A stretch of DNA of 64,000 bases from NCBI RefSeq assembly GCF_021462225.1, contig NC_061802.1, positions 5,661,859-5,725,858 on the forward strand. Direction: 5' to 3'. The stretch is from Girardinichthys multiradiatus (taxonomy: Eukaryota > Chordata > Actinopteri > Cyprinodontiformes > Goodeidae). The position numbers and the translations under genes were made by a program. Of this stretch, positions 49,299-62,277 are shown piece after piece. The notes beneath the pieces are model-generated. The model was given only the letters and a program-made list of their open reading frames with translations. It made no database searches and had not been told where the DNA came from. Within the stretch, counting starts at the first letter, position 1, and the number at the start of each line of letters is the position of its first letter.

Positions 49299-50068
49299 TG
49301 TCAGACCCACAGAGGTTGTGAGCAGGTGTTTGTGCTTGCGCTGTGTCTCTCTGTCTCCCTACAGGGTGTGACTGGCAGGTGCAGCTCCACATGTGTTACC
49401 CATTTAGCCCAATCAAGAGGGCTTGTTATTTCTGCCAGTGTGATAAACTAACTGTGTTCTGCAGTTCTCCTGCATTTACCGAGCCAGCTCTAATGTAGTT
49501 TCTTTGTCCTGCCTTTGCAGATCTGGATCCCTCTGATAACTGTGTCCTGGGTTTTGTGCTCCTGTTCTCTTTGTTATGCTAAGGCGAACTTCTTGGAACT
49601 ACTCCCTGCAGCTTTAGCCATAAGTCTCCTTCCCTCTCCCGTCTCCAGCCCTGCGACTCAGAGATCACTTCTTGAAAACACCAAACCATTGCTTACCTGC
49701 CTGTCCACCCTTCAACGTCCCACACTCAGTTGAAGCGCTGCCACTCAGAAGATCACAAAGTGAGAGAATCAGTACTGAGAATCTCCATGCCACCCCTCCT
49801 GCCTAACTCAGCCTCTGTGGGAGAACATACCTCCTACAAGCCATCATCACCATCAACAGTAAGCAGACCTCATTCCTGTCCTGCACAACTCTCAATATCT
49901 TCTCCAGAACAAACGATAACCTCTGTCTTCTCCTCCTCAGTGCCTACCCAGAGTCCTCCGGCAGATCTAATACGTATTCTCTAACTTTAGCTGAAAACTG
50001 TTTAATCTGCTGTTATGCCTTTGTAATTGTTTGCCCATTCTCAGAGTCGGTAAACCAACATTATGACA
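49299..50068 (+). mobile_element. Candidate solo LTR
   Basis: The pyrimidine-rich, relatively GC-rich block starts TGTCAGACCC and ends TTATGACA, so TGTCA and TGACA are inverted ends. Flanks are AAATG on the left and AAATA on the right, four of five bases alike. An AATAAA lies just outside at about 50085, which could mean the true end is further right. The open frames inside are not convincing genes. Confidence 0.5.
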
Positions 50069-52854
50069 AAATATGTCTCTGGACAATAAAACCAGACTTA
50101 GAAGCCTGGTAGGACTTCCAGGAGGAGTTAGTTTCAGTTTTTTTTTTTTGTTTTTTTTTCAGGCAGATGCTGAGAAAGGCAACCTGTCATTTTATATTCA
50201 AATCTTTCCTTCTTTAAATACTTCTAGCTTATTTCCTCAGCTCATCAGTATAAACTGCAAACAGTGAGTCATATAGAACAAAGAGGAAACATGATAAAAT
50301 TAGTATGGCCGTTCAGTAACCTGCAGCACATTGAATTATCATTATCAGAAGCAAGATGTAACTTTATTGAAGACTGTAGCTGTTTGTGTTGAATCAAGTC
50401 CTTCGTAAGGAACAAGTATCTTTATATACATTTTAGGTGGCATAAGGCCAGTCTGTTACAGTAGCTTTCTTAACCAAAGTAAGCCTGTGTTGCAGCAGTA
50501 TATTACAACTGCTTTGCAAAACTGCGGTTAAGAATAAAAAAATCTGTTGCGTTAAATAAAATTGATAGGATGGAAGGCAGTGTAATCCGTGAGCAACCTA
50601 GGTGGAAAAACATAATATCTTCAGATTTTTATTTATTTTTTTGCCGTTTACCTACTTTTCCCTCTTTCTATATGCTAAATGGTAATATTGTGAGGTTTAA
50701 ACATAGTTTGATAAAGCCACAGTTTTTCTCAAGTAGTTGGGTAGATTTGTGGATATCTTTTATAATTCCTGTTTTTGTAGTTTTTTTTTAACAATCTGTT
50801 GTAGTAAACAGATATGTAAAGTACCTTTTAATTGGTAAAAATTTGTTCTGAGTTTTATCTATGGCTGTGATCAGTAAGTATTGATTGAAACAGAATTGCA
50901 AATACAAGCTGCAGCAATGGAGATTCCTCCAAAAGGGTGTCTTTCATGAGCCTTTAGAGAGTAAAACGTATGTCAGAGCTGCTGCTTTTTGGCTTTTAAG
51001 ATTTACAAAATTTGGCATGTTTAATACACCATGAAATGCATAAGGATGTAAGACAGAAATGTGTTCAAAAAGAACCAAAACACTAAAAGAACACTTGAGT
51101 GGGAAACAAATGTATTCAACAGATTTCAAAGCATTTTTTTTTCCAATAAATTCTGTTAAATAGTTAATAAAAAAAGCAGGGGTATAATTTCTACATTAAA
51201 GTTGCAAAAGGTAGTAAATGGAAGATAAAAACACTGATACCAATCAAGTATTTCAAACAATTTCACAGAGGTTTTATATCATGCACTGACAGGCATAAAT
51301 CTGCTGGAGAACGCTTCTAAAGCTCCGTGCACATTTCCTTTGGGAATTTTACATAATCTTTGCAGAAATGAAACTCTAGAGGGAGTGTTCATGCCAAGTG
51401 ATTTAGTGTGGAATGTCTTTTGTTCAACAGCTGAAAGGAGTGATGGTTACTTTTCTGTAAGGTTCTTCCATCTCAATGCAAAGAGTTCATTTAATATAAT
51501 GTTGTTGGGTACCAAAATAACAAAGCTAATTCATTATTTTTTGTGGTTTAAAATTTCTTTCACATTAATCATCACCTGTTTCTGAACAAAAGGAAACAGG
51601 TTAGCTGCAGGCTTCCTATTATTTCATGCGAGCAGCATTTCCTTGAACCACCTGCCACCATACTGTCTAGGTATGTGAAGCATGTGCATATATTGTTGCA
51701 AAAAGAAAGTGTGGGGCAGCAGGCTACTAACTGTGGCAACAGTGTTTGCTCTGTTCTGTTAATGGTGAGAACCAGAGTAATTGGAAAAGATGTTGCCTCC
51801 TGTTGCTGAAGCAGAAGGTTGACACTACTTCATTTACAAGTTCAAGTGGGTGAAGAAGGTTATTTATCCGAGTATGGCTCAGACTTTCGTAAACTGTGTA
51901 GCAACTTCAAAGTACAATACTTATGAAAAATCAATACATTTCCCAGACATATATTTGCTGATGTTTCTGTGTATGCAAGAAATACTTTATTGCGCACTAA
52001 GAAATCATCAAGATAAAAAGGTTTACATTTAAACTAACTGTAAAACTGTTTCATTAAGAAATTACTTTCCACTTCCTGAAATAAAATGTTAACTAAATTA
52101 AATAAAATCTCAAATATATATATATTTTTTTTATATACCATTTTGTGTGGTGTTATTGTGTTGTATCATCCTATGCAACTGAGTTGTATAACACATGTTA
52201 AATACTGAAACTGGATATAAAAAGGATTTCTGGGCCAGTCTTTCAAGATCATTTGCCTCTGGTACAAATAATTATCTGAGCTCATGGGTTGTTTTTTTCA
52301 CTCTGACAAAATTTTATCGACTATGAAACCTTATATAAACAGATGGTTGGATTTTGATCCAGTGGGGTCCATTAACTAACGAATGAAAGATGTAAATTAA
52401 TTATATTATTTATTTTTGATGGATGTGAGTTATCTAGTTTGTGGTCATACATAAGAGGGAAGTGTTTTATGTTATTTGATTATATTAACACAAAACAAAA
52501 ATGTTTTAGGGATTACAATTACATTGTAAACATTTACTGGAAGTGCCACTCTTCAAAGTAATTAACCAGTGACCTAACACAGAGGTTTAGTACATAATGT
52601 ATAAAATATGTTTTGGCAATGCTCTTGGTATGAGACATTGGGGGATTGATGCATATTTTACTGCTGGAGGTTACTTAGTAGAGGTGATTGTACTTTCATT
52701 GTTGCAGCCCCACAACTTAAGACTTTCAGTTGTTTTTAAAAAAGAATATCATAAAGGGCAAAGAGCCTTTAGGATGTTTTTAAACTAATTAATTAATTTA
52801 TTCATGTTTTTTGTGGGTTTTTTTTCTTTCTTTTTATACTACTATCAAATATGT
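50069..52854. other. Intron, no recognisable feature
   Basis: AT-rich with homopolymers (for example poly-T near 50140). I see no exon, RNA or repeat family in this 2.8 kb. Confidence 0.45.
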
Positions 52855-52930
52855 TATTGTTCTTGCTGTGCAGCACTTTGTTACAACTTGCTTGTTGTAA
52901 AGTGCTATATAGATAAAGTTGACATTGATA
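52855..52930 (+). mobile_element. LINE 3'-tail fragment
   Basis: The stretch GCAGCACTTTGTTACAACTT, then GTTGTAAAGTGCTATATAGA and TAAA, resembles a teleost LINE tail. Nothing upstream is recognisable. Confidence 0.5.
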
Positions 52931-53789
52931 TCTGACATCTGACAGCTGCAGCAAAGACCCCTTTGGTTTATAGTGGATTGTATAATTAAAGTAGTTCTAT
53001 TGTTACAGGTTTTATGTCTTTTATGATAACCTCACACCTAAGGACATGTCCTTTCAAAGCTCAGACATGGTCGGATACGTCTACTTGTTGTGTTACACTT
53101 TTAATTGGAGGAACCTTAACCCGTGGCTTCAGATGGTATATGTTTAACATGTATTCAAAAGGAAACTTAAATTCCTGCAATCACTGGATTATTTTATGTT
53201 GATTACCAATAGAACTCAAGCTTCTCTGTTACCTAACAATGTAAACTGAGTCTGATTCAGGGTCCAACATCTGCGCTTTACAATTCTTGTGTTTTTCTTG
53301 TGTCAAATTGTATGTCTATTTGTGGGTACTGATCGTAGGTGTTTAGGACACAGCGACTGCCATCAGGTGGATAGGAACTTACCATGGTATTGCTTCGGGA
53401 CACAAGGCAAAACTATGAAAGGAACAACTCCCCCCTGATTTTAAGCCACTCCTAAAAACATACTGCTTCCTTGTGTGACATCAAGAGAAAACAGATATCT
53501 GGAAGAGAATTGCAGACCTACACCAAACAGGAAAGTTTAATGTAATTTAGTACCAAACACTTAAATATGCTGTCTTTTTTTATACACTGTATGGAAATAT
53601 CCAGTTTTACTGTATATCTGCCTTCCTCTTTCACACCAATGCCTCAGTTCTCTCCACATTGTTCTAGAACAGACGGGGCCAGCAGCAGACAACATATAGT
53701 GCTGCTTCCTTCCTACTCAGTTGCATTAATTTGAATCTCAGCATGCTATTTTTAATAACTGTATAACATTTTTTTGGATGTTGTAAATT

Positions 53790-53955
53790 TGTCCTTACTG
53801 TACAATCTCTTATTACGTATTTTTTGTATTTTATTTTTACCCTTGTGTGTGTCTGGCCTCACTTTGCTGTCACTTTGCTACTGGTACACCTGAATTTTCC
53901 CACTGTGGGACAATAAATAGTATTTCTAATATATTCTACTCTATACTGCAAAAAA
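53790..53955 (+). mobile_element. LINE 3'-tail fragment
   Basis: The stretch TTTGCTGTCACTTTGCTACT, then CACCTGAATTTTCCCACTGT and GGGACAATAAATAG, is the same tail type as at 3100-3290. Confidence 0.5.
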
Positions 53956-55537
53956 CTAAAGTGAAGTGCAAGTTTGACTTTAGGCTCCTCTTAAACACTT
54001 ATGCAGCTATTTTCAAAAAAAAATTCCTGGAGGCTCCCTATAAATCACAGAAGACCAAATGTAATAGAACAGGCAATTGTACCAGTAATAGCCACAGTCC
54101 ATTGTCTTCTACTTTATTTGCTAACTAGCTCAAGCCAAGGAGACTCATTTCAGTATTACTGCCCAAATGCCCTGTGGGATAAGTCTAGTTGGAGCTTTTG
54201 TTGCTTTAAGTTGAGAGAAAAACCATAGTGATTTTTACTGCTGTAACGAATACATTTTCATGGTTTATTTCTTCAAAGCATAGCCAGGAACCACACAGCA
54301 TGCCCTTAATGTTGGGAATGCATAGAGAAGAAAGTGAATTACCTAACAAGCAGCTTGCCCCTTGTGCTGCTCTCATGCCATCCAAATGTAGTCAGCAATA
54401 CTTGACATCATTTGTCACTGAAGGGATGCTCAGGAGCAGGACACAGTAGCTTGCAGTGCACCCACTGCTGTGTATTACAATCTCCCCAGTGACAAGTCAC
54501 AATTGAACGTAATTATAAAGCAGCAGGCTGCATTATGGTAAGTGGACATTTTGACAAATGTAAGGGGGAAATGAGGTGATTTTTGAAACGCAGACATAAA
54601 TCTTAATGTGCGAGTAATTTGCTCAAACTGCCTGAACATCCACCATTTATCCTGCTGAAAGGGAAGGTCTAACTCTCTTAATTTATATATATTTCAGATT
54701 TGTTTGCTTATGTGTCTACTTGCTAATATGCCTTCGTTTGTCTCTGTGTTTTGACAAAGCCATTAATTATGCAAATTTGTGTTACAGACAAAAATATATC
54801 TTCACCTGCTTTGTTCTTTATGCTTTTCTGTTTTGTGGTTTTATATGACTCAGATGCACACAGTTAGCCACTGTTAACCACCTTTAGTTCCATTTTCTTC
54901 ATCCTACATTTGTTGTTCAAGACATGACACCTATCTGAGTTAAAGAGAGCAGTGCGACCAGCAGGATCAGGTTGCTAATGTGAAAGATGGCAAGAGGAAC
55001 CTCAGAGAATATCTCACACGTCTTACCCTTTGGGTATTATCTTCACTCTGTTAGTTTGATCTTCTTCTTTCTTCTTTAATCATCTGTCATCTTCTCTTTT
55101 ATTTATTTCTCTCTTCTGCCAACAGCTGACTGTGGAGGGGCATGCTGTGTCTCTGAGTGAATGCTCGAAGCTACTGATCTAAATTACACAGTCTGCAAAC
55201 TCCTGTGAGAGTCATATGGTGGGAGGAAGTTTGATGCAGCAGTTAAAGGAAGGTGTTCAAAGACCATGCAATTGCAAAAGGCAAATAATCGCCACAGAAA
55301 TAGTTAAAAAGATGCAAAATGAGTATGGTAGGGTAAAAAACCTGCATTAGCTGTTTGTAAGGAAATATTTAAACAGATGTTTTGCTTCTAATCTAGTCTG
55401 CTGGCTAGATTTTAAGTGCTAACCCTAAACTTTGCTTGATTATAAGAAGTCTATATTGTTTTAAAGTTATGTTGACTAACAGCTTTGTACAAAAATCTGA
55501 CAGGCTTACTGCAGCTTAAGGCAGCACTGTCAGGAAA
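53956..55537. other. Intron, no recognisable feature
   Basis: AT-rich intron sequence up to the TA target of Tc1-like copy 2; nothing recognised. Confidence 0.45.
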
Positions 55538-55539
55538 TA

Positions 55540-57141
55540 CAGGTCCTTCTCAAAATATTAGCATATTGTGATAAAGTTCATTATTTTCCATAATGTCATG
55601 ATGAAAATTTAACATTCATATATTTTAGATTCATTGCACACTAACTGAAATATTTCAGGTCTTTTATTGTCTTAATACGGATAATTTTGGCGTACAGCTC
55701 ATGAAAACCCAAAATTCCTATCTCACAAAATTAGCATATCATTAAAAGGGTCTCTAAACGAGCTATGAACCTAATCATCTGAATCAACGAGTTAACTCTA
55801 AACACCTGCAAAAGATTCCTGAGGCCTTTAAAACTCCCAGCCTGGTTCATCACTCAAAACCCCAATCATGGGTAAGACTGCCGACCTGACTGCTGTCCAG
55901 AAGGCCACTATTGACACCCTCAAGCAAGAGGGTAAGACACAGAAAGAAATTTCTGAACGAATAGGCTGTTCCCAGAGTGCTGTATCAAGGCACCTCAGTG
56001 GGAAGTCTGTGGGAAGGAAAAAGTGTGGCAGAAAACGCTGCACAACGAGAAGAGGTGACCGGACCCTGAGGAAGATTGTGGAGAAGGGCCGATTCCAGAC
56101 CTTGGGGGACCTGCGGAAGCAGTGGACTGAGTCTGGAGTAGAAACATCCAGAGCCACCGTGCACAGGAATGTGCAGGAAATGGGCTACAGGTGCCGCATT
56201 CCCCAGGTCAAGCCACTTTTGAACCAGAAACAGCGGCAGAAGCACCTGACCTGGGCTACAGAGAAGCAGCACTGGACTGTTGCTCAATGGTCCAAAGTAC
56301 TTTTTTCGGATGAAAGCAAATTCTGCATGTCATTCGGAAATCAAGGTGCCAGAGTCTGGAGGAAGACTGGGGAGAAGGAAATGCCAAAATGCCAGAAGTC
56401 CAGTGTCAAGTACCCACAGTCAGTGATGGTCTGGGGTGCCGTGTCAGCTGCTGGTGTTGGTCCACTGTGTTTTATCAAGGGCAGGGTCAATGCAGCTAGC
56501 TATCAGGAGATTTTGGAGCACTTCATCTGCTGAAAAGCTTTATGGAGATGAAGATTTCATTTTTCAGCACATCCTGGCACCTGCTCACAGTGCCAAAACC
56601 ACTGGTAAATGGTTTACTGACCATGGTATCACTGTGCTCAATTGGCCTGCCAACTCTCCCGACCTGAACCCCATAGAGAATCTGTGGGATATTGTGAAGA
56701 GAACGTTGAGAGACTCAAGACCCAACACTCTGGATGAGCTAAAGGCCGCTATTGAAGCATCCTGGGCCTCCATAAGACCTCAGCAGTGCCACAGGCTGAT
56801 TGCCTCCATGCCACGCCGCATTGAAGCAGTCATTTCTGCAAAAGGATTCCCGACCAAGTATTGAGTGCATAACTGTACATGATTATTTGAAGTTTGACGT
56901 TTTTTGTATTAAAAACACTTTTCTTTTATTGGTCGGATGAAATATGCTAATTTTGTGAGATAGGAATTTTGGGTTTTCATGAGCTGTATGCCACAATCAT
57001 CCGTATTAAGACAATGAAAGACCTGAAATATTTCAGTTAGTGTGCAATGAATCTAAAATATATGAATGTTAAATTTTCATCATTACATTATGGAAAATAA
57101 TAAACTTTATCACAATATGCTAATATTTTGAGAAGGACCTG
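55540..57141 (+). mobile_element. Tc1-like transposon copy 2, complete with both ends
   Basis: The 1,602-base element begins CAGGTCCTTCTCAAAATATT and ends with the inverted AATATTTTGAGAAGGACCTG. It is flanked by TA on both sides (55538-55539 and 57142-57143). The terminal inverted repeats are about 200 bases (55540-55740 and 56943-57141). A transposase gene fills the middle on the plus strand. The element is structurally complete but its gene is broken. Confidence 0.96.
55868..56864 (+). pseudogene. Tc1-like transposase, frameshifted and with an altered catalytic site
   Basis: The frame opens at ATG 55868 (MGKTADLTAVQKATIDTLKQ) with the paired helix-turn-helix domain. The first catalytic Asp lies in VLFSDESKF. 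At about 56520-56535 the frame shifts and ends ...ILEHFIC. The C-terminal part continues in another frame to 56864, with catalytic Glu in SPDLNPIENLWD and the end SAKGFPTKY. The second catalytic position, Asp in this family and in copy 1, is Ile here (ATC at 56571-56573). Family members cut and paste DNA at TA sites; this copy cannot. Confidence 0.93.
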
Positions 57142-58207
57142 TAAATACTCAGTTGTTCAAAAACTGAAAACAAATATAAATAATTTGGACTAGAAGGCAA
57201 ATATTCAACTCTTAAAATGCTTTTGGTGCAGGTATTTAAACGATTCAACATGCCATCCGTGTCTCACAACAGTTATATGGTAAACTGCAAAGGTACAGAG
57301 GGATAGTGAAAAAAGAAGATAACATGATGATAGATGTTAATTTTTTTTAAATTAGAAGTTTGCATACATTTCATTAATGATTGGTAGTAATTACGTTGAA
57401 CTATGACTGGAGACAAACATTTTGAGTATCCTTCCACAAGCTTCTCAAAATAGTTTGCTGGAATTTTGGCCTATTCCTCCCAACAGAACTGGTGTAACTG
57501 AATGAGGGTTGTAGGCTGGCTTGCTCACACACACCTTTTAGCTCTTACCACTAGTTTTCTATAGGGACGTAATTGTGAAAAAAACTTTTTTTTAAACGTA
57601 GCTTTCCTTATGTCCCTTTGTAACTAATTTGCGGTGTCGGATCATTGTCCATTTGGAAGATACAAAAAGTACCCAGGCTTCAGCTTTCTTGATGATGTCT
57701 TGAGATGTTGCTTCAGTTCTTCTACAATGTCCTTTCTCAATGATATCAACTGTTTTAAAAAGTGTACCAGTCTCTTCGGCAGAAAAAAACAACCACACAA
57801 CATGATGCTACCACCCCTGTTCCTCATAGTTGGGATGGTGTTTTTCAGGTTTCCCAGGTTACCTATAGTGCCTCTGAATGCACAAATGGTCACATTGGCC
57901 AAACACTTCCATGTTAGTTTCATCCGACCACGGAGTATATCTCTAAAAATGATGGGCTTTGTTTGTCTTTGCCACTGGAGTAATGGCTTCTTCTTCTCTG
58001 AGTGGCCTTTCAGTCAATGTCAGCACAGGACTCGATGTACTGTGGATAATGACTGTTTCTTACAAGCTTCAAACAGAATCTTTAGAAAGGCAATTTTCTT
58101 CCTGATATCTTGGCTGTTTTTTTTTAACATGATGTCATATGAAGAAAGAACATGTTTAAGATGTTTCCTTAAAATATGCCTCCAATTAACTCAAATACTT
58201 GCAAAGC

Positions 58208-59415
58208 TGATAGTCGAACCTCGGCTTCAGGAGGAGCAGTGTGGTTTTCGTACCGGCCGTGGAACACTGGACCAGCTCTATACCCTCTACAGGGTGCTCG
58301 AGGGTTCATGGGAGTTTGCCCAATCGGTTCACATGTGTTTTGTGGCATTCGACTGTGTCCCTCGTGATGCCCTGTGGAGGGTGCTCCAGGAGTATGGAAT
58401 CGGGGGCCCTTTATTAGGGGCCATCCGGTACGAGCGGAGCAGGAGTTTGGTCCGCATTGCCGGCACTAAGTCGGACCTGTTCCCAGTGCATGTTGGACTC
58501 CGGCAGGGCTGCCCTTTGTCACTGGTCCTGTTCATAACTTTTATGGACAGGATTTCTAGATGCAGCCAAGGGCCGGAGGGGGTCGGGTTTGGGGACCAGT
58601 GGATTTCGTCTCTTCTTTTTGTGGATGACGTGGTCCTGCTGGCCCCCTCTAGCCAAGACCTACAGCATGCGCTGTGGCGGTTCGCAGCCGAGTGTGAAGC
58701 GGCTGGGATGAGGATCAGCTCCTCCAAGTCCGAGGCCATGGTACTCGACCGGAAAAGGGTGGCTTGTCCTCTTCAGGTTGGAGGGGAGTTCCTGCCTCAA
58801 GTGGAGGAGTTTAAGTATCTCGGGGTCTTGTTCACGAGTGACGGAAGAATGGACCGGGAGATCGACAGACGGATCGGTGCGGCTGCCACAGTAATGGGGA
58901 CGCTGTGCCGGTCCGTTGTGGTGAAGAGAGAGCTGAGCCGAAAAGCGAAGTTCTCGATTTACCGGTCGGTCTACGTTCCTACCCTCACCTATGGCCATGA
59001 ACTTTGGGTCATGACCGAAAGAACGAGATCCCAGATACAAGCGGCTGAAATGAGCTTCCTCTGTAGGGTGGCCGGGCACTCCCTTAGAGATAGGGTGAGG
59101 AGCTCGGCCATACGGGAGGAGCTCGGAGTAGAGCCACTGCTCCTCCACATTGAGAGGAGCCAGTTGAGGTGGCTCGGGCATCTATACCGGATGCCTCCTG
59201 GACACCTTCCTCAGGAGGTGTTCCAGGCACTTCTCACCGGGAGGCCCAGGGGACGGCCCAGGACACGCTGGAGGGACTATGGCTCTCGGCTGGCCTGGGA
59301 ATGCCTTGGGCTCCCCCTGGAGGAACTGGAGGAGGAACTGGAGGAGGTGTCTGGAGAGAGGGACGTCTGGGCGTCTCTGCTGAGTGTGCTGCCCCCGCGA
59401 CCCGGTCCCGGATAA
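58208..59415 (+). pseudogene. Rex3 reverse transcriptase, partial and mutated
   Basis: From 58214 the frame reads VEPRLQEEQCGFRTGRGTLD and runs open to TAA at 59413-59415. Reverse transcriptase text includes RQGCPLSLVLF, then SLLFVDDVVLL where most relatives have FADD. It continues through KSEAMVLDRKRVACPL, EEFKYLGVLFTSDGRMDREI and ELWVMTERTRSQIQAAEMSF to the RGRPRTRWRDY end region. The motif A region reads CFVAFDCVP, apparently shorter by about four residues than relatives and lacking the first Asp of that motif. The upstream extension of the open frame (57634-58207) is read-through of antisense Tc1 DNA, not part of the protein. Confidence 0.88.
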
Positions 59416-59430
59416 GCGGAAGACGACGAG
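58208..59430 (+). mobile_element. Rex3 (RTE-clade) non-LTR retrotransposon, 5' truncated
   Basis: ACTTGCAAAGC is present exactly on both sides (58197-58207 and 59431-59441), an 11-bp target duplication. The insert carries the 3' two-thirds of a Rex3-type reverse transcriptase and a short tail after the stop (GGATAAGCGGAAGACGACGA). The segment CAGGGCTGCCCTTTGTCACT near 58505 matches a conserved Rex3 region. GC content is far above its surroundings. The copy is 5' truncated, as is common for Rex3. Confidence 0.9.
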
Positions 59431-59670
59431 ACTTGCAAAGCCATGACGTTATCTTCTGCCCCCAGTTGTTTCAAGGCAATCTTAGTGTTTGTTAACTTCT
59501 GACCTTGATAAAAAAAAATGTATCTCTCATTATTTTGGCTTTTACAAAATAAAAAATAATTTTAGTAACCCCAATACACAAAGCCTTTAGTCTGACAGTC
59601 AGATATTGAGAAACAAAATCCTTGTCTCTTTTAATTCAGTGTATGTAAACTTGGTTTCAACTGGACATTA

Positions 59671-62277
59671 GAAACAAAAGTGAAAAATAAAAAGAAAACA
59701 TTGGTAGTCGAGGTTTATGCCAGAAGCCAGATGATATGACTGATGAGAAGTTTGCTGTATGGTAATAACGTGACATCCTGGAGCAGTGTCAACACCTCAG
59801 CTTTAACCTTATTTACCCACATACTTTCCAGCAAGAGCCTGCACAGTTCACCAGTTTATACTGAAAGAGGCCATGGATCATGTTGTGCTGTGCTGTCCCA
59901 CTGTGATGTGCAGAGTTCATCTTTAACACATATTGGTAGCATTCATCACAGATTAAAAAAGAGAGAAGCTGAGCGAGCATGTCAAACTGTGAGAGAAATA
60001 GTGAAATAGTTCAGTTCAGTTCTGGCAATGAAAAAAACAAAACGAGGAAAACTTTGTAAAAAATATTGAGAGAAAGAATAAAATATGGCTAAACGTAGCA
60101 AGTTTCTTTTTGCAAAAAACATCTGTATAATAGTAAATAAACAATATTGCATTCACCTGTAATGTTATATGTTCAACACTGAAATCTACCAATTTCCCAA
60201 AACCAAATTCTGAAACTTTTCTCTGAGCAACTGCAAAAGAGTTATAAATGAACAAGCACCACAGAAAGATTACTGACAAGCTAGGAAAAAGCATAATTGC
60301 CCTGGGTTTCTTCAAAATTGATATATTAGATCAGATCTGACAGTGTCCCACCCTAGAAATGAAACTGCTTCCGACAGCTCACTTCTTTTTATTTAAGGAA
60401 CAAAGTGTGCTAGGTATTAAAATCCATCTATGGATATGAGAAAAAGGATACTCTGGAGCACGAGTGCATAATTGCTCTGCAGTTTAAGTATTTAGCTGAC
60501 ATTTACTCAGTAATGAACAATGAATGAAAAATGACTATACCCACCACAGACAGAGTCTCAGAGTCTGCAGAAAAGAACTTTAAGACTACTTGGATTGAAA
60601 TATTCCAGGTTTTAGCCATCCTTCATCATGTCTTCAAGCTCTGCCAACAAAACCTTGAATACTAATTATTGTTTTTGCCCTAAAGGCAAATCCTTACAAG
60701 AGGACTTCCTGCTCTACCACCTGAGCCACAGCTAAGTGACTATGGTTGTTTTGATATTATGTATAACAGACAACACACAGTCTGCCATCTTTGAAGCACC
60801 ATTCACTACAATTTCATATATGTAATTCCTATTATTTGACAGTTATCAAACAAACATATTTTTTTTTGAGTAATGATGTCACACAATAGTTAATTGGACA
60901 TTTGACTAGACATCTTATATCTTAAAAACATTTAACAAATGATAACATTGCAGCAATTGGTTTAAACTCAAAAGTTAGTGTTTGAAGTTGCAAAAATCAA
61001 ATATAGCACCTGCTACAAGTTGAATTTTTACTTGGAAAGTAAGAGTTCCCTGATTACCCCTGGGTTCAATTTCCAATATGTCATACATTTAAAAAAAAGG
61101 CAATTTCAGGAAAAAAAATGATTGTATGCTCCTCTGATAGTTTGCATGACCTTAAACCAATAGTATTAATAATACTTCATAAGCCCTATTTGTAAAAATT
61201 TTACTTTAGTGTGACCTTTCCCACAACTTTCCGATCAGCAACCAGAATGCACTTAATTTGGACTGATTCTGACTTCTGAGACAAATTGATAGGGACTTAT
61301 TGTGTCTGTTAGTACAAAGCTTTAAACCTAAATAAGCAACTACCATACCACTAATTGTGCAATTCATGTAATTTGGATGTTGGATCTGGTACTGTAAGTC
61401 CAAGCCTAACAGTATTCCACCTGCAAGTTATTAAAAAAAAAGGGCCATTTCTGAACTGTTGGACTAGGTGAAAAGGCTGGCTTCTATAAGCAACACAGGG
61501 AGATAATACTGTTTATCTGCATTTTATGCACTCAAACACTAAATATCTTCTCAAATAGATGTTGTACAGGACAGTGTGTAAAACTAATTGAATGAGACAC
61601 AAACTGTAAGAACACCTAAAAATGTTTTAAATGCAACTGTTATCGGTATTTATATGCATGTAATAGCCATATCAGAACTTTGAAGTGTAGCAGGTGAGTA
61701 ACATAATGTGAGGATGTTCTAGTTCTTTTATTTTAGACTTGGAAATTCTGATGTCCGAGCACAGTGGAACCGATTTTTAAAGATGTAGATCCAAAATCTT
61801 AACGAGCAATGTCTGTGAGGTATTTCAGACAAACAAGTCGAATTGTCCTGCTACTTTATACTTGATCCTTCTCACACTCTGCAAAAAATCTCAAGAATAC
61901 CCTAATGATGTGGGCAGTCTATTTAAGCTGCAAAACCTCCTGGTGCGCTCCTCATTTCATCCTAATACCAGCTTGCTGCTGCCTCTGCTTGGTTCTCTTC
62001 AGACCCTCCACCAACCCATCCTCCCCACATTGGGCTCCAAGATTTGAGACCCTCTTCTCACTTCCTGACAGGTGGAAAACATGCTCAGGAGGCAGAGATT
62101 CGCTCATCACTCAATGACATGTTAGGCAGCATGGCTGTGGATATGGCCATGCAATTCAGAACAGGAAAAGGTATTTGTCATAAGTTTCTAAATCAGCCTT
62201 TGTCATTACTGAATGATTTTTTGTTGCTTTTTTATAGGCAATTAAATGCTAAATCTTGTAACCATTCATTGTTTTAC
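59671..62277. other. Intron, no recognisable feature
   Basis: AT-rich sequence between the Tc1/Rex3 nest and the laminin-G exon. The short open frames here (for example near 61862-62117) show no family resemblance. Confidence 0.45.

Larger units (their letters stand above)
57345..59670 (-). mobile_element. Decayed Tc1-like transposon split by Rex3
   Basis: The right end reads GTGTATGTAAACTTGGTTTC then AACTG, the typical inverted terminus of the salmonid/Sleeping Beauty-like Tc1 group. The left side holds AGAAGTTTGCATACATTTC. The minus strand of 57600-57940 preserves broken transposase text including a DE-type segment, NTIPTMRNRGGSIML and QHLKTSSRKLKPG. The sequence is interrupted at 58208-59430 by Rex3 and continues after the target duplication. 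Confidence 0.78.

Noticed and set aside
49515..49984. Two adjacent plus-strand open frames rich in Ser and Pro
   Set aside because: They lie in a pyrimidine-rich LTR-like block and show repetitive low-complexity text, not a protein family.
57634..59415. A 593-codon open frame that looks like a single large plus-strand gene
   Set aside because: The first 190 codons are antisense Tc1-like DNA and the rest is Rex3, with the Rex3 boundary marked by a target duplication at 58197-58207. It is a chance fusion of two repeats.
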